This document shows positions 35,057-42,947 of a DNA stretch of 64,000 nt, piece after piece; position 1 is the first letter of the stretch; every line of letters begins with the position of its first letter. Both the position numbers and the translations under genes were made by a program. Under the pieces are notes generated by a model. It made no database searches. It was given only the letters and a program-made list of their open reading frames with translations, and was not told the origin of the DNA. Source of the DNA: Thermobifida alba (GTDB taxonomy: Bacteria > Actinomycetota > Actinomycetes > Streptosporangiales > Streptosporangiaceae); contig NZ_CP051627.1 of the NCBI RefSeq assembly GCF_023208015.1, positions 1,364,001 to 1,428,000 on the forward strand. The letters run 5' to 3'.

Positions 35057-35818
35057 ATGTCACCGGCCGCCGCTAGCGTGTCGGGTGTGACTCCCTACAC
35101 CGCTGTTGCTCCGCCCGCCGACCTGGCCGGTGACGTGGTGCTGGGCTGGACCACGCGGCTGGGCGGCGGTACGCACCGCCTGGTCCCGGACGGGTGCGTG
35201 GACGTGCTGTGGCTCGACAACGGGTCGGTGCTGGTGTGCGGGCCGGAGACGGCGGCGTGGACGTTCGCGCTGCCGCCGGGCACCGAGGCGGTGGGGGTGC
35301 GGTTCCGCCCGGGGCGGGCCGCGACCGCGCTGGGCTTGGACGTCCCGGGGGCACGCGACCGGCGGGTGCGCTTGGAGGACGTGTTCGGTTCGCGGGTGCA
35401 GCGGCACGTGGCCGAGCAGGTCGCCGAGGCGGGCGGGGCGCGTGACCGGCTGCGCGTGCTCCAGGAGCATGTGCGCGGCTGGTCGGCGGAGGCGCCCGAG
35501 GCGGACCGGGTGGGGGTGGCCGTGGCGGGCCTGCTGGAACGCGACCTTTCCCGTCCGGTGGCGGAGCTGGCGCGGGAGACCGCGTTGAGCGAGCGGCAGC
35601 TGCACCGGCGCTGCACCGCGGTGTTCGGCTACGGTCCGGCCACGCTGCGCCGCATCCTGCGGCTGCAACGCTTCCTGCGCCTGGCGCGCCGCCCGGGAGC
35701 GCCCGCCGACCTGGCGTATCTGGCGTGCGCGGCCGGCTACACCGACCAGCCGCACCTGTCACGGGACTGCCGCGCCCTGGCCGGGGTGAGCCCCCGCCGA
35801 CTACTGGCCGACCGTTGA
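35057..35818 (+). CDS. AraC-family transcriptional regulator with DUF6597-type N-terminus
   Basis: A 253-aa protein. The N-terminal domain (VLGWTTRLGGGTHRLVPDGCVDVLWLDNG, then PGTEAVGVRFRPGRAA) is the DUF6597-like sensor of many actinobacterial AraC proteins. The C-terminal HTH pair contains SRPVAELARETALSERQLHRRCTAVFGYGPATLRRILRLQRFL and AYLACAAGYTDQPHLSRDCRALAGVSP. The start may be the ATG at 35057 or a GTG 30 bases later. The last 50 codons are part of a segment duplicated at 38981-39308 next to the second CRISPR array. Confidence 0.85.
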   Translation: MSPAAASVSGVTPYTAVAPPADLAGDVVLGWTTRLGGGTHRLVPDGCVDVLWLDNGSVLVCGPETAAWTFALPPGTEAVGVRFRPGRAATALGLDVPGARDRRVRLEDVFGSRVQRHVAEQVAEAGGARDRLRVLQEHVRGWSAEAPEADRVGVAVAGLLERDLSRPVAELARETALSERQLHRRCTAVFGYGPATLRRILRLQRFLRLARRPGAPADLAYLACAAGYTDQPHLSRDCRALAGVSPRRLLADR

Positions 35819-36096
35819 GCAGAGGAAAGCGGCCGGGCTCTCCTTCGTTGTGGAGGGGCAATACCGGGACCGTGCCGTCGCCGACGGTCGGCCGCTGCCG
35901 GACTGGCCCCCTGGTCTCAGTGTGGTTGGGGCGGGCCAGGGCAGGAACACCGTTCCGTCCAGGGTTTTACGGGCTTCCGCTGCGAGCCGTCCCGACTTCC
36001 CTAAATGCACCCCTGGGCCTTTTGGGCGATTCGCCGGATTTTCGAGAAGTGAATGAAAACACCGCCGAGCGGTGGTAAAGTCGCAGGTCGTTCAGT
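35766..36096 (+). promoter_or_regulatory. CRISPR leader A (duplicated segment)
   Basis: This about 330-bp stretch, beginning in the last codons of the AraC gene, is repeated with scattered changes at 38981-39308. It ends GTGGTAAAGTCGCAGGTCGT immediately before the first repeat, and both copies have GAATGAAAACACC just upstream. The conserved last 60 bp are AT-richer, as expected of a leader promoter and integration site. Confidence 0.7.
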
Positions 36097-36368
36097 ATGC
36101 TCCCCGCGCACGCGGGGATGGTCCACAGGGCCGCGGGACGCCAGCATCGCGCAGAACATGCTCCCCGCGCACGCGGGGATGGTCCGGTTTTTAAGGGCCA
36201 CTTGTCCTCCTATTCGTAATGCTCCCCGCGCACGCGGGGATGGTCCGTTTGTTGGGGACAGTGGTTTTCCGGACGCTGAATGCTCCCCGCGCACGCGGGG
36301 ATGGTCCTCGTTGGGTGGCACGCACATGGAGCGGCTTCGCATGCTCCCCGCGCACGCGGGGATGGTCC
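36097..36368 (+). CRISPR. CRISPR array 1, type I-E-like repeats
   Basis: Five identical 28-bp repeats start at 36097, 36158, 36219, 36280 and 36341, separated by four 33-bp spacers (constant 61-bp period). The repeat begins ATGCTCCCCGCGCACG and ends GGGATGGTCC, a typical palindromic I-E repeat of actinobacteria. The leader lies on the left, so transcription is rightward. No degenerate terminal repeat is visible. No I-E cas genes lie in this window. Confidence 0.95.
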
Positions 36369-36504
36369 CGACAGCAGCTTGTGCGGGACCGGAACAGAGG
36401 TCGTCCCGGCTGTGGTGCGCTGGACCGTCGCCCGTACCGCCAGGCCCGATGCTCCTGGAGGCATTCCCTCGACGTCCGTGTCCCGGCTGTTCGGGATCCG
36501 GCGT

Positions 36505-36551
36505 CCGCCACGGTGTGTGGGGGTCGAAGTGCCCCCCACACACCGTGGCGG
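36505..36551 (+). terminator. Perfect hairpin downstream of CRISPR array 1
   Basis: Arms 36505-36523 and 36533-36551 (19 bp, perfect, left arm begins CCGCCACGGTGTGTGGGGG) with a 9-base loop lie 137 bases beyond the last repeat. A factor-independent terminator is plausible, though no U-run follows. Confidence 0.6.
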
Positions 36552-37005
36552 CGGTCGGCGGAGCAGAGCCCTGGTGACGGCTCCCCGTGCCGGTTGTGCT
36601 CGACCGGTGTGCTGGTCGCTGTCAGGCCCGGTCTTGTGTCGCAGGGATCTTCGCTGGGCCGGTCGACTTGCCGGACACGGGACAGATACCCGGTTCAGGC
36701 CCAGGTGGGGCCGGTCCTGTCGCGCCGGCGTCGGGAAAGCCTACTGCGGCGGTCTGGGGGTGGTGTTCGTGGTCGTCTCTCGACTGCTGGGCGTGTGGTG
36801 ATGCGCACCACCACGAGGGCGGGGTGGTTTCGGTCAGCGGTGTGCTCCAGCAGGTGATGCGGCGCGGACCTCGGCGAGGCAGCGGCCCGCTTCGAAAGCG
36901 GGGAACCGGTCGAGCATCGCGCGGCCTTCGGCAGCGTCGGTACTGGCGCCGAACAGTTCAGTCCAGAGCGTTCCTGGCGCCGAGGATTCCGAAGGTGGCC
37001 ATCGC
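36552..37005. other. Mostly unexplained stretch with a possible gene relic
   Basis: About 450 bp. Most of it is non-coding. Around 36834-36975 a minus-strand frame reads TELFGASTDAAEGRAMLDRF and PAFEAGRCLAEVRAAS with good codon bias. A neighbouring frame gives MATFGILGARNALD just upstream at 36975-37015. These may be the two halves of a frameshifted relic, whose family I do not recognise. Confidence 0.35.
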
Positions 37006-38037
37006 TCAGCCCGCCAGGATGTCACGGACCATGGGCGCCACCTTCTCGCCGAACAGTTCGACGGCGCGCTTCCGGGCCGCGGCCAACTGGGGTCCGCCGC
37101 TGTAGACCAGGTCGAAGCGTCCGACGCCCAGTTCCTTGACCACGCCTGCGATCTTGCGGGCGACGGTCTCGGGCGAGCCGACGTACATCGAACCGTGCTC
37201 GATCTCGGCCTCGAAGTCTGCCGGGCGCAGCGGCGGCCAGCCGCGCTCGGCGCCGATCCGGTCATGCATCACCTTGTAGGCCGGGTAGAACAGTTGTCTG
37301 GCCTCGGCGTCGGTGTCGGCCACGAATCCCGGCGAGTGCATTCCGACGGGGTGGGCGACCGTGCCGAACTGCTCGGCGGCGCGCCGGTAGAGGTCGATGT
37401 GGGGCCGGAAGCGCAGGGGGGAGCCGCCGATGATCACGAGTATGAGCGGCAGTCCGTAGCGTGCGGTGCGGACGACCGACTGCGGGGATCCGCCGACGCC
37501 GATCCAGGTGTCCAGTCGGCCGGACTCGGTCTTGGGGTACACGTCGGCGTTGTGCAGCGCGGCGCGGGTGGTGCCGCTCCAGGTGACCGGCTTCTCGTCG
37601 AGGAGTTTCACGAACAGGTCGAGTTTCTCCTCGAACAGCACGTCGTAGTCGCTCAGGTCGTAGCCGAACAGCGGGAAGGACTCGGTGAACGAGCCGCGGC
37701 CGAGGATGACCTGGGCGCGGCCCTCGGAGATCGCGTCCACGGTCGCGAAGCGCTGGAAGACGCGTACGGGGTCGTCGGAGCTGAGCACGGTCACGCCGGA
37801 GGCGAGGGTGATGCGCGAGGTGCGTGCGGCGATTCCGGCCAGCACGGTCTCGGGGGCGGAGATCGAGTAGTCGGGGCGGTGGTGCTCGCCGACGGCGATG
37901 ACGTCGACCCCGAGTTCGTCGGCGATCACGGCTTCGTCGATGACCTGCCGGATCGCGGCGGGGTGGGAGAACAGCGCGCCGGAGTCGTCCCGGGGGAGGT
38001 CGCCGAAGGTGTCCAGGCCCAGTACGAGGTTGTCCAT
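37006..38037 (-). CDS. LLM-class flavin-dependent oxidoreductase
   Basis: A 343-aa protein from ATG 38037, preceded by AGGAGG at -9. It has the luciferase-like TIM-barrel sequences: GVDVIAVGEHHRPDYSISAPETVLAGIAART, ASGVTVLSSDDPVRVFQRFATVDAIS, GRAQVILGRGSFTESFPLFG and WIGVGGSPQSVVRTARYGL. It would use reduced FMN or F420. A MarR gene is divergent with a perfect palindromic operator between them, so expression is probably controlled by that regulator. Confidence 0.85.
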   Translation of the reverse strand: MDNLVLGLDTFGDLPRDDSGALFSHPAAIRQVIDEAVIADELGVDVIAVGEHHRPDYSISAPETVLAGIAARTSRITLASGVTVLSSDDPVRVFQRFATVDAISEGRAQVILGRGSFTESFPLFGYDLSDYDVLFEEKLDLFVKLLDEKPVTWSGTTRAALHNADVYPKTESGRLDTWIGVGGSPQSVVRTARYGLPLILVIIGGSPLRFRPHIDLYRRAAEQFGTVAHPVGMHSPGFVADTDAEARQLFYPAYKVMHDRIGAERGWPPLRPADFEAEIEHGSMYVGSPETVARKIAGVVKELGVGRFDLVYSGGPQLAAARKRAVELFGEKVAPMVRDILAG

Positions 38038-38055
38038 GTCATCGCCTCCTAGTAA

Positions 38056-38067
38056 TTGACGCGTCAA
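38056..38067. promoter_or_regulatory. MarR-type operator between divergent genes
   Basis: The perfect 12-bp palindrome TTGACGCGTCAA sits in the 49-bp gap between the LLM oxidoreductase and MarR genes, flanked by AGTA and CTAT that extend its symmetry. Its position overlaps both expected promoters. Confidence 0.65.
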
Positions 38068-38086
38068 CTATGGGAAGGTGAGGCCC

Positions 38087-38605
38087 ATGTCACGCCCACG
38101 GAAGCTGCCCACCCGCGACGAGCTGCGCACCTGGCGGAACTTCCTCGAAACCACGGAGAAGCTGCGCACCCTGGTCACCAGCCGCCTGCAGCACGACACC
38201 GGCCTCTCCCCCGGCGACTACGCCGTCCTCCTCGCGCTGAGCGAGGCCGAGGACAACCGGCTCCGCTCCTCAGAACTGGCCGCGGTCGTCGGCTGGGAAC
38301 GCAGCCGCCTGTCCCACCACCTCGGCCGCATGGAGCGCCGCGGACTCATCCGACGCGAGGAGTGCGCCACCGACAGCCGCGGCGCGCACATCGTGATGGC
38401 CCCCGACGGCTCGAAGGCGTTCCACTCGGCCACCGTTCCGCACCTGCGCACCATCCGCGAACTGTTCGTCGACGCCCTCACCCCCGACCAACTCGCCGCC
38501 GTGGACGACATCACCGCCGCCCTGCGCAGGCACCTCGACCTGCCCGAGCCGAGCACGCCCGCCCCACGGCGCAGCTCGAATTCCCGCACTTCGAAGACGG
38601 GATGA
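38087..38605 (+). CDS. MarR-family transcriptional regulator
   Basis: A 172-aa winged-HTH protein from ATG 38087 (a GTG nine bases earlier is possible). It has the helix-turn-helix LRSSELAAVVGWERSRLSHHLGRMERRGLIRREECATDSRGAHIV with the MarR wing D(S)RGA. N- and C-terminal helices form the dimer. It probably represses itself and the divergent LLM oxidoreductase gene. Confidence 0.88.
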   Translation: MSRPRKLPTRDELRTWRNFLETTEKLRTLVTSRLQHDTGLSPGDYAVLLALSEAEDNRLRSSELAAVVGWERSRLSHHLGRMERRGLIRREECATDSRGAHIVMAPDGSKAFHSATVPHLRTIRELFVDALTPDQLAAVDDITAALRRHLDLPEPSTPAPRRSSNSRTSKTG

Positions 38606-38871
38606 CCCGGTCCGTACGGCAGAGCCCGCCCACGTCCCCGAGACGGCGTCCGCCCCCGTGCCCCTCCCCTGCTCCGGCCGGACCTGGCGTGGCAGCCCTA
38701 GCCGGCCCCGCCCCTGCCACGTCCTGATAGGGGCGGGACCAGCCCACCGCTGGAGCTGCAATCCTGCCGCTGGACGCCGTCTCCCCGAACACCCCGGTGA
38801 GGCCCTCCCGCGCGACTGCCGCGATGGTCACCCGCTGTCGGTTCCTGCCGGTGCGCCCCGTCCCGCGCCGG

Positions 38872-38979
38872 TCAGACCAGCAGCACGGTCTTGCCCAGGG
38901 TTCGGCGGGCCTCCAGGGCGGTGTGGGCGTCGGCTGCCTGCTCCAACGGAAAGGTCTGCCCGATGTTCGGGCGGATCCG
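38872..38979 (-). pseudogene. C-terminal fragment of a quinone oxidoreductase
   Basis: A 36-codon minus-strand remnant ending RRTLGKTVLLV and stop, preceded by IGQTFPLEQAADAHTALEA. This is the highly conserved C-terminus of zinc-free MDR quinone reductases. The rest of the gene is absent, and the fragment abuts the duplicated CRISPR leader segment, so it was cut by the rearrangement that placed that segment here. Confidence 0.7.
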
Positions 38980-38980
38980 A

Positions 38981-39308
38981 CCTGCCGCGGCCTGGCCGGG
39001 GTGAGCCCACACCGACTACTAGTCGGCCGTTGAGCAGAGGAAAGCGGCCAGGGGTCTCTTCTCTCGGAGAAGCATGCCGGGACCGTGCCGTCGCCGACGG
39101 TCAACCACTGCCGGGCTGGCCCCCTGGTCTCAGGGTGGTTGGGGCGGGTCAGGGCAGGAGCACCGTTCCGTCCAGGACTTTGCGGGCCTCCGCTACAAGC
39201 CGCCCTAACTCCTTTAGATGCACCACTGGGCCCTTTGGACGATTTGCCGGATTTTCAAGAGTGAATGAAAACACCACCGAGCGGTGGTAAAGTCGCAGGT
39301 CGTTCAGT
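38981..39308 (+). promoter_or_regulatory. CRISPR leader B (duplicated segment with AraC 3' remnant)
   Basis: The duplicate of leader A. It starts with a remnant of the AraC gene's last codons (LAGVSPHRLLVGR and stop, where the intact gene has LAGVSPRRLLADR) and continues through the whole leader to the same last 60 bases before the first repeat. The AraC remnant shows the copy was derived from the 35.8-36.1 kb locus. Scattered point differences indicate the duplication is not very recent. Confidence 0.7.
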
Positions 39309-39519
39309 ATGCTCCCCGCGCACGCGGGGATGGTCCTTCTGCTGATCCGGGCGGGAAAATTCTCTCCCCATGCTCCCCGCGCACGCGGGGATGGTCCGAT
39401 CGTCGACACGCTGGTGCCGTTGTGGTGGCGATGCTCCCCGCGCACGCGGGGATGGTCCCGTGATCGACGAGTCTTCGGCGTTGGTGCGGCCGTGCTCCCC
39501 GCATGCGCGGGGAGCACCT
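39309..39519 (+). CRISPR. CRISPR array 2, type I-E-like repeats
   Basis: Repeats at 39309, 39370 and 39431 are identical to those of array 1. A degenerate terminal repeat lies at 39492-39519 (begins GTGCTCCCCGCATGCGCGGG). Period 61 bp, three 33-bp spacers. The last repeat has lost the normal 3' end and become a perfect 11-bp-arm palindrome, as is common at the leader-distal end. The spacers differ from those of array 1. Confidence 0.92.
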
Positions 39520-39564
39520 CACTTTTCCGGGGAGGTGTATGAACTCATGTGGTCTTTCGTAGTA

Positions 39565-39593
39565 CAAGAACCACCCTCTTTACGACGTAGATC
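39565..39593 (+). repeat. Dispersed 29-bp element, copy 5
   Basis: Ends TCTTTACGACGTAGATC, 46 bases beyond CRISPR array 2 and just after the Imm5-like gene's stop (convergent). Confidence 0.45.
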
Positions 39594-39596
39594 AGA

Positions 39597-40151
39597 TCAG
39601 CGCGTCGGAGTGGACCGGAGCGACGTGTCCAACTGGCGGATCAGTGCTCCGACCCGTCCTCCGCCGGGCGGGGCGGCCGGGTAGCGCCTCAGGACGTCCG
39701 CCACGACCGGGCTCGCGAGGAGCAGCGACTGTGCGAGGTGGTCGGCTCCGACGGTGGGATCGTCTCCGGCGGCCAGTTCGAGCGCGCGTGCGGCGTGGGC
39801 CGCTGAGGCGAGGATGTGCTTGACCTGGGTGGCTTTGGCCAGGGGATGGAGGAACGCCGCACCGCACGCGTGGGCGGCAGCGCGCGCGGCGTCGCTGGCC
39901 GCGGCCTGTCCCGCGTCGCGGGTCTCCTGGGCCGCCCGGTGTGCCGCCCATGCGTGGTCCCGCAGTGCCTTGGTCCGCCTGGCTCCGTCCGCGAACGCCT
40001 GCGCGACGTCGAGCGCGGATCGCGGGCGCCGGTCGTCGGGGCGTTCACGTTCGAAGACCGCCAACGCGGGCCGCGCGCACGCCACCGCGTAACCGGTGAC
40101 TTCACGCAGTTCGGACAGGCTGAGTTCGATGGCCGTGGAACCGTCCGCCAT
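39597..40151 (-). CDS. Imm5-like putative immunity protein
   Basis: A 184-aa helical protein with ELSLSELREVTGYAVACARPAL, then FERERPDDRRPRSALDVAQAFADGARRTKALRDHAWAAHRAAQ and AAHACGAAFLHPLAKATQVKHILASAAHAARALEL. This matches a 'putative immunity protein' family of actinobacteria related to Imm5 of polymorphic toxin systems. No toxin is adjacent, so it is an orphan immunity gene or a remnant of a larger locus. The start has no strong ribosome-binding site. Confidence 0.65.
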   Translation of the reverse strand: MADGSTAIELSLSELREVTGYAVACARPALAVFERERPDDRRPRSALDVAQAFADGARRTKALRDHAWAAHRAAQETRDAGQAAASDAARAAAHACGAAFLHPLAKATQVKHILASAAHAARALELAAGDDPTVGADHLAQSLLLASPVVADVLRRYPAAPPGGGRVGALIRQLDTSLRSTPTR

Positions 40152-40442
40152 ACCCTTCCTCTCCCCCGGCAGCCGGAGTCACTTCGACCGTATCGGTGAA
40201 CCTCCGGTGTGGACTTCGGCGGCGTTCCTGCTGGACAACGGAGAAAAACCTTCAAACTGCGGTCACGGCCTGTCCGCGCGGGCGGCGCCGGGACCGGACC
40301 GTCCCGGCGTCGATCGCGTGCTCGCCGTACCGGAAGTCAGTCGGTGGCGTGTTCGTTGCACGGGTCTCGGGTGCGGAGGTGTCACAGGCGGAGCCGCTGT
40401 CTCGTCACGGGAGGTGCAGACCGTTTCCGTGAGGAGCAGGTG

Positions 40443-40826
40443 ATGGACCTCGTGTTGTGGATCGCCGCCGGGCTGCTGGCCGCAGTGGCCCTGGTCGGCG
40501 GTATCAGCAAGACCTTCGTGCCCAAGGACCGACTGGCCGCCGTCCAGGGCGGGGGATGGACCGCCGACGCCAGTGCCGCCTTCGTCAAGACCCTCGGCGT
40601 CCTCGAACTCCTGGCCGCGGTGGGCCTGGTCCTGCCCGCCGTGCTCGGCATCGCACCGGTTCTGGTGCCGGTGACCGCCCTGTGCTGGGTCGCGCTGATG
40701 GTCGGGGCGATGATCACCCACGGCCGCCGCGGCGAGTTCGCGCTGATGGCGTTGAACCTGGCCTACCTTCTGCTCGCCGCGTTCGTCGCGTGGGGCCGCT
40801 TCGTCCACACCCCTTTTCCCGGATGA
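40443..40826 (+). CDS. DoxX-family membrane protein
   Basis: A 127-aa protein from ATG 40443, preceded by GAGGAGCAGG. Four hydrophobic helices are visible (MDLVLWIAAGLLAAVALVGGISK, TLGVLELLAAVGLVLPAV, TALCWVALMVGAMITH, ALNLAYLLLAAFVAWG). The central KTLGVLELLAAVGLVLP is the DoxX family signature. DoxX proteins are found near ECF sigma genes and are linked to redox or thiosulphate functions; here an ECF operon lies 180 bp downstream on the other strand. Confidence 0.8.
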   Translation: MDLVLWIAAGLLAAVALVGGISKTFVPKDRLAAVQGGGWTADASAAFVKTLGVLELLAAVGLVLPAVLGIAPVLVPVTALCWVALMVGAMITHGRRGEFALMALNLAYLLLAAFVAWGRFVHTPFPG

Positions 40827-41002
40827 CGCGATCGGGGCGCACCGGTGTCCGCCCCTCCCCCGCTGCTGCCGGTCCTGCCCGGCAGCACGACCGCCTGCGG
40901 TGCCCGTCGCAGAGCCCGGACTGCTCGAAGCCGCAACAGCCCTGCGGTGCTGTCCGTCCAGCCGCCGGGCGGGCGCGGTCCGTCTCCGGCGGCCTGCTCG
41001 CC

Positions 41003-42148
41003 TCACCCGCGCAACCGCGTGTTGAGGCGTGCGGCCTGCCGCGTGAGGTGGTCGCGTTCGGGGAGGGTGGAGGCCGACCGGGCGGCCTCTGTGTACAGCC
41101 GCGCCGCAGTAGGCAGGTCACCGTCACGTTCGTGCAGGTAGGCCGCCGCGGCGGTATACCGGGGCAGGGAGGGGTCCAGGTCCGCCAGGGCGGCCAGGCC
41201 GGCCCGTGGACCGTCGGCCTGGCCCACCGCGACGGCCCGGTTGAGGCGGGCCACCGGGCTGTCAGTCAGGTGTACCAGTTCGTCGTACCACTCCACGATC
41301 TGCACCCAGTCGGCCTCCTCGACGGTCCGGGCGTCGGCGTGGAGCGCGGCGATGGCGGCCTGGGCCTGGTACTCGCCCAGGCGGTCGCGGGCCAGGGCCG
41401 TTTGCAGGATGTCGACGCCCTCGGCGATCAGGCGGGTGTCCCACAGGGTGCGGTCCTGTTCGGCCAGGGGCACCAGTCCGCCGTCGGGGCCGGTGCGCGC
41501 GGGGCGGCGTGCGTGGTGGAGCAGCATGAGCGCGAGCAGGCCCGCGACCTCTTCGTGGTCGGTGGCGGCCGCCAGTTGGCGGGTGAGCCGGATCGCCTCT
41601 CCGGCGAGGTCGACGTCGCCGGAGTAGCCCTCGTTGAAGACGAGGTAGAGCACGCGCAGCACGGTGGCGACGTCACCGGGCTGGTCGAGGCGGACCCCTG
41701 AGACGGTGTGCTTGGCCCGGCTGATGCGCTGGGCCATGGTCGCTTCCGGCACGAGGTAGGCGCGGGCGATCTGACGTGTGGTCAGGCCGCCGACCGCGCG
41801 CAGTGTGAGGGCGACGGCTGAGGCCGGTGTCAGTGAGGGGTGCGCGCACAGGAAGTACAGCCACAGCGTGTCGTCCGCCGCCCGGCCCGGGCCGGGGGCG
41901 GGTTCGTTGTCGGCGCGTTCCTCGCGTTGCCGCCGGGCGGTGTCGGCACGGACGGTGTCGAGGAACTTGCGCCAGGCCACGGTGGTCAGCCAGCCCCGGG
42001 GATCGCGTGGCGGGCTGTCCGGCCACCGGCGTACGGCCTCGACCAGGGCGTCCTGTACGGCGTCCTCGGCTGTCGCGAAGTCGGCTCCGCGGCGGACGAG
42101 GACGCCGATCACGGTGGGGATGAGAGCCCGTAGCAGGGCTTCGTCCAC
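41003..42148 (-). CDS. ECF sigma factor of the ECF42 type with C-terminal TPR
   Basis: A 381-aa protein. The N-terminal sigma-2 region (TVIGVLVRRGADFATAEDAVQDALVEAVRRWPDSPPRDPRGWLTTVAWRKFLD) is followed by sigma-4 (LTTRQIARAYLVPEATMAQRISRAKHTV). The long C-terminal domain has YSGDVDLAGEAIRLTRQL and TPR-like helices ending RTVEEADWVQIVEWYDELVHLT. This is the DUF6596/SigJ-like layout of ECF42. Such factors are encoded with a DGPF partner, as here. They lack a classical anti-sigma factor; the C-terminal domain is thought to regulate activity. Confidence 0.88.
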   Translation of the reverse strand: MDEALLRALIPTVIGVLVRRGADFATAEDAVQDALVEAVRRWPDSPPRDPRGWLTTVAWRKFLDTVRADTARRQREERADNEPAPGPGRAADDTLWLYFLCAHPSLTPASAVALTLRAVGGLTTRQIARAYLVPEATMAQRISRAKHTVSGVRLDQPGDVATVLRVLYLVFNEGYSGDVDLAGEAIRLTRQLAAATDHEEVAGLLALMLLHHARRPARTGPDGGLVPLAEQDRTLWDTRLIAEGVDILQTALARDRLGEYQAQAAIAALHADARTVEEADWVQIVEWYDELVHLTDSPVARLNRAVAVGQADGPRAGLAALADLDPSLPRYTAAAAYLHERDGDLPTAARLYTEAARSASTLPERDHLTRQAARLNTRLRG

Positions 42149-42154
42149 CGTCGC

Positions 42155-42562
42155 TCACTCCGTGGTGGTCGGGTGCGGGTCCAGGAACGGGCGCACCTCC
42201 AGCCACTCGTGGATGGGCCTGCCGCCCGCGCCGGGGGCCGCGGACAGTTCACCGGCCAGTTCCAGTGCCCGGTCGTAGGTGTCGACGTCGATCACCATCC
42301 AGCCGGCGATCAGGTCCTTGGTCTCGGCGAAGGGCCCGTCGGTGACCGGCGGCCGCCCCTGGCCGTCGTAGCGGACGAACGTGCCCTGCGGGGAGAGCGC
42401 CTGGCTGTCGACGTACTCGCCGGTCTCCTCCAGTCGGGCGGCGAAATCCTCCATGTAGCGCACGTGGGCCTCGACCTCGGCCGGTGTCCACTGGTCCATC
42501 GACACGTCGTTGACCGGTGCCGGCGCGCCTCGGTAGTGCTTGAGCAGCAGGTACTTGGCCAT
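42155..42562 (-). CDS. DGPF/YCII-domain protein, partner of the ECF sigma factor
   Basis: A 135-aa protein ending six bases before the sigma factor gene. It has MAKYLLLKHYRGAP, HVRYMEDFAARLEETGEYVDSQALSP, VTDGPFAETKDLIAGWMVIDVDTYD and HEWLEVRPFL: the DGPF motif and the YCII fold. In ECF42 clusters this protein is the conserved neighbour of the sigma factor. Its biochemical role is not established. Confidence 0.85.
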   Translation of the reverse strand: MAKYLLLKHYRGAPAPVNDVSMDQWTPAEVEAHVRYMEDFAARLEETGEYVDSQALSPQGTFVRYDGQGRPPVTDGPFAETKDLIAGWMVIDVDTYDRALELAGELSAAPGAGGRPIHEWLEVRPFLDPHPTTTE

Positions 42563-42947
42563 CGTGTTCTCCTTGGTGCGGTACGACCCATTGTGGTCGT
42601 GCTCACTTCGGAGACGGAGCCGTATGCGGGTTCTCTACATCCCCGCGGGGAAGTTTTTGGCGGCTCTCGAAGGTCTTCGCGTGCTCTGCGGTGCCGTGGA
42701 CGGTGGCGGGAAGCCTCTTTCTCCCTAGGGACGGTGTTGACCGGCGCCGCCTGGAAGGCCTGAGAGGGGCCTCGGCCGTGGAGGCCCCGGGGTGCGTGGC
42801 CCGTTTCGGGGATGTCGATGGCCTGGACGGGGAACCGCTCCCCGGACGGGCATCGTGCCGCGGGGGCATGGACCGGGCCGTGTCCGCGCGGGTGGGGCGC
42901 GTCGTCCACGGGCGTCCCAGCGCCCACCGAAGCAGCCGGTGCGGGGT
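42563..42947. other. Non-coding gap between DGPF gene and acyl-CoA dehydrogenase
   Basis: About 385 bp with no credible gene. The right part should contain the transcription end of the acyl-CoA dehydrogenase gene and the left part the promoter of the ECF operon (minus strand). I see no clear hairpin or box. Confidence 0.35.

Noticed and set aside
36053-36577. Frames running through CRISPR array 1 that give repeated 'MLPAHAGMV' or 'PRVRGEH' peptides
   Set aside because: These are translations of CRISPR repeats, with the 61-bp period explaining the recurrence; not proteins.
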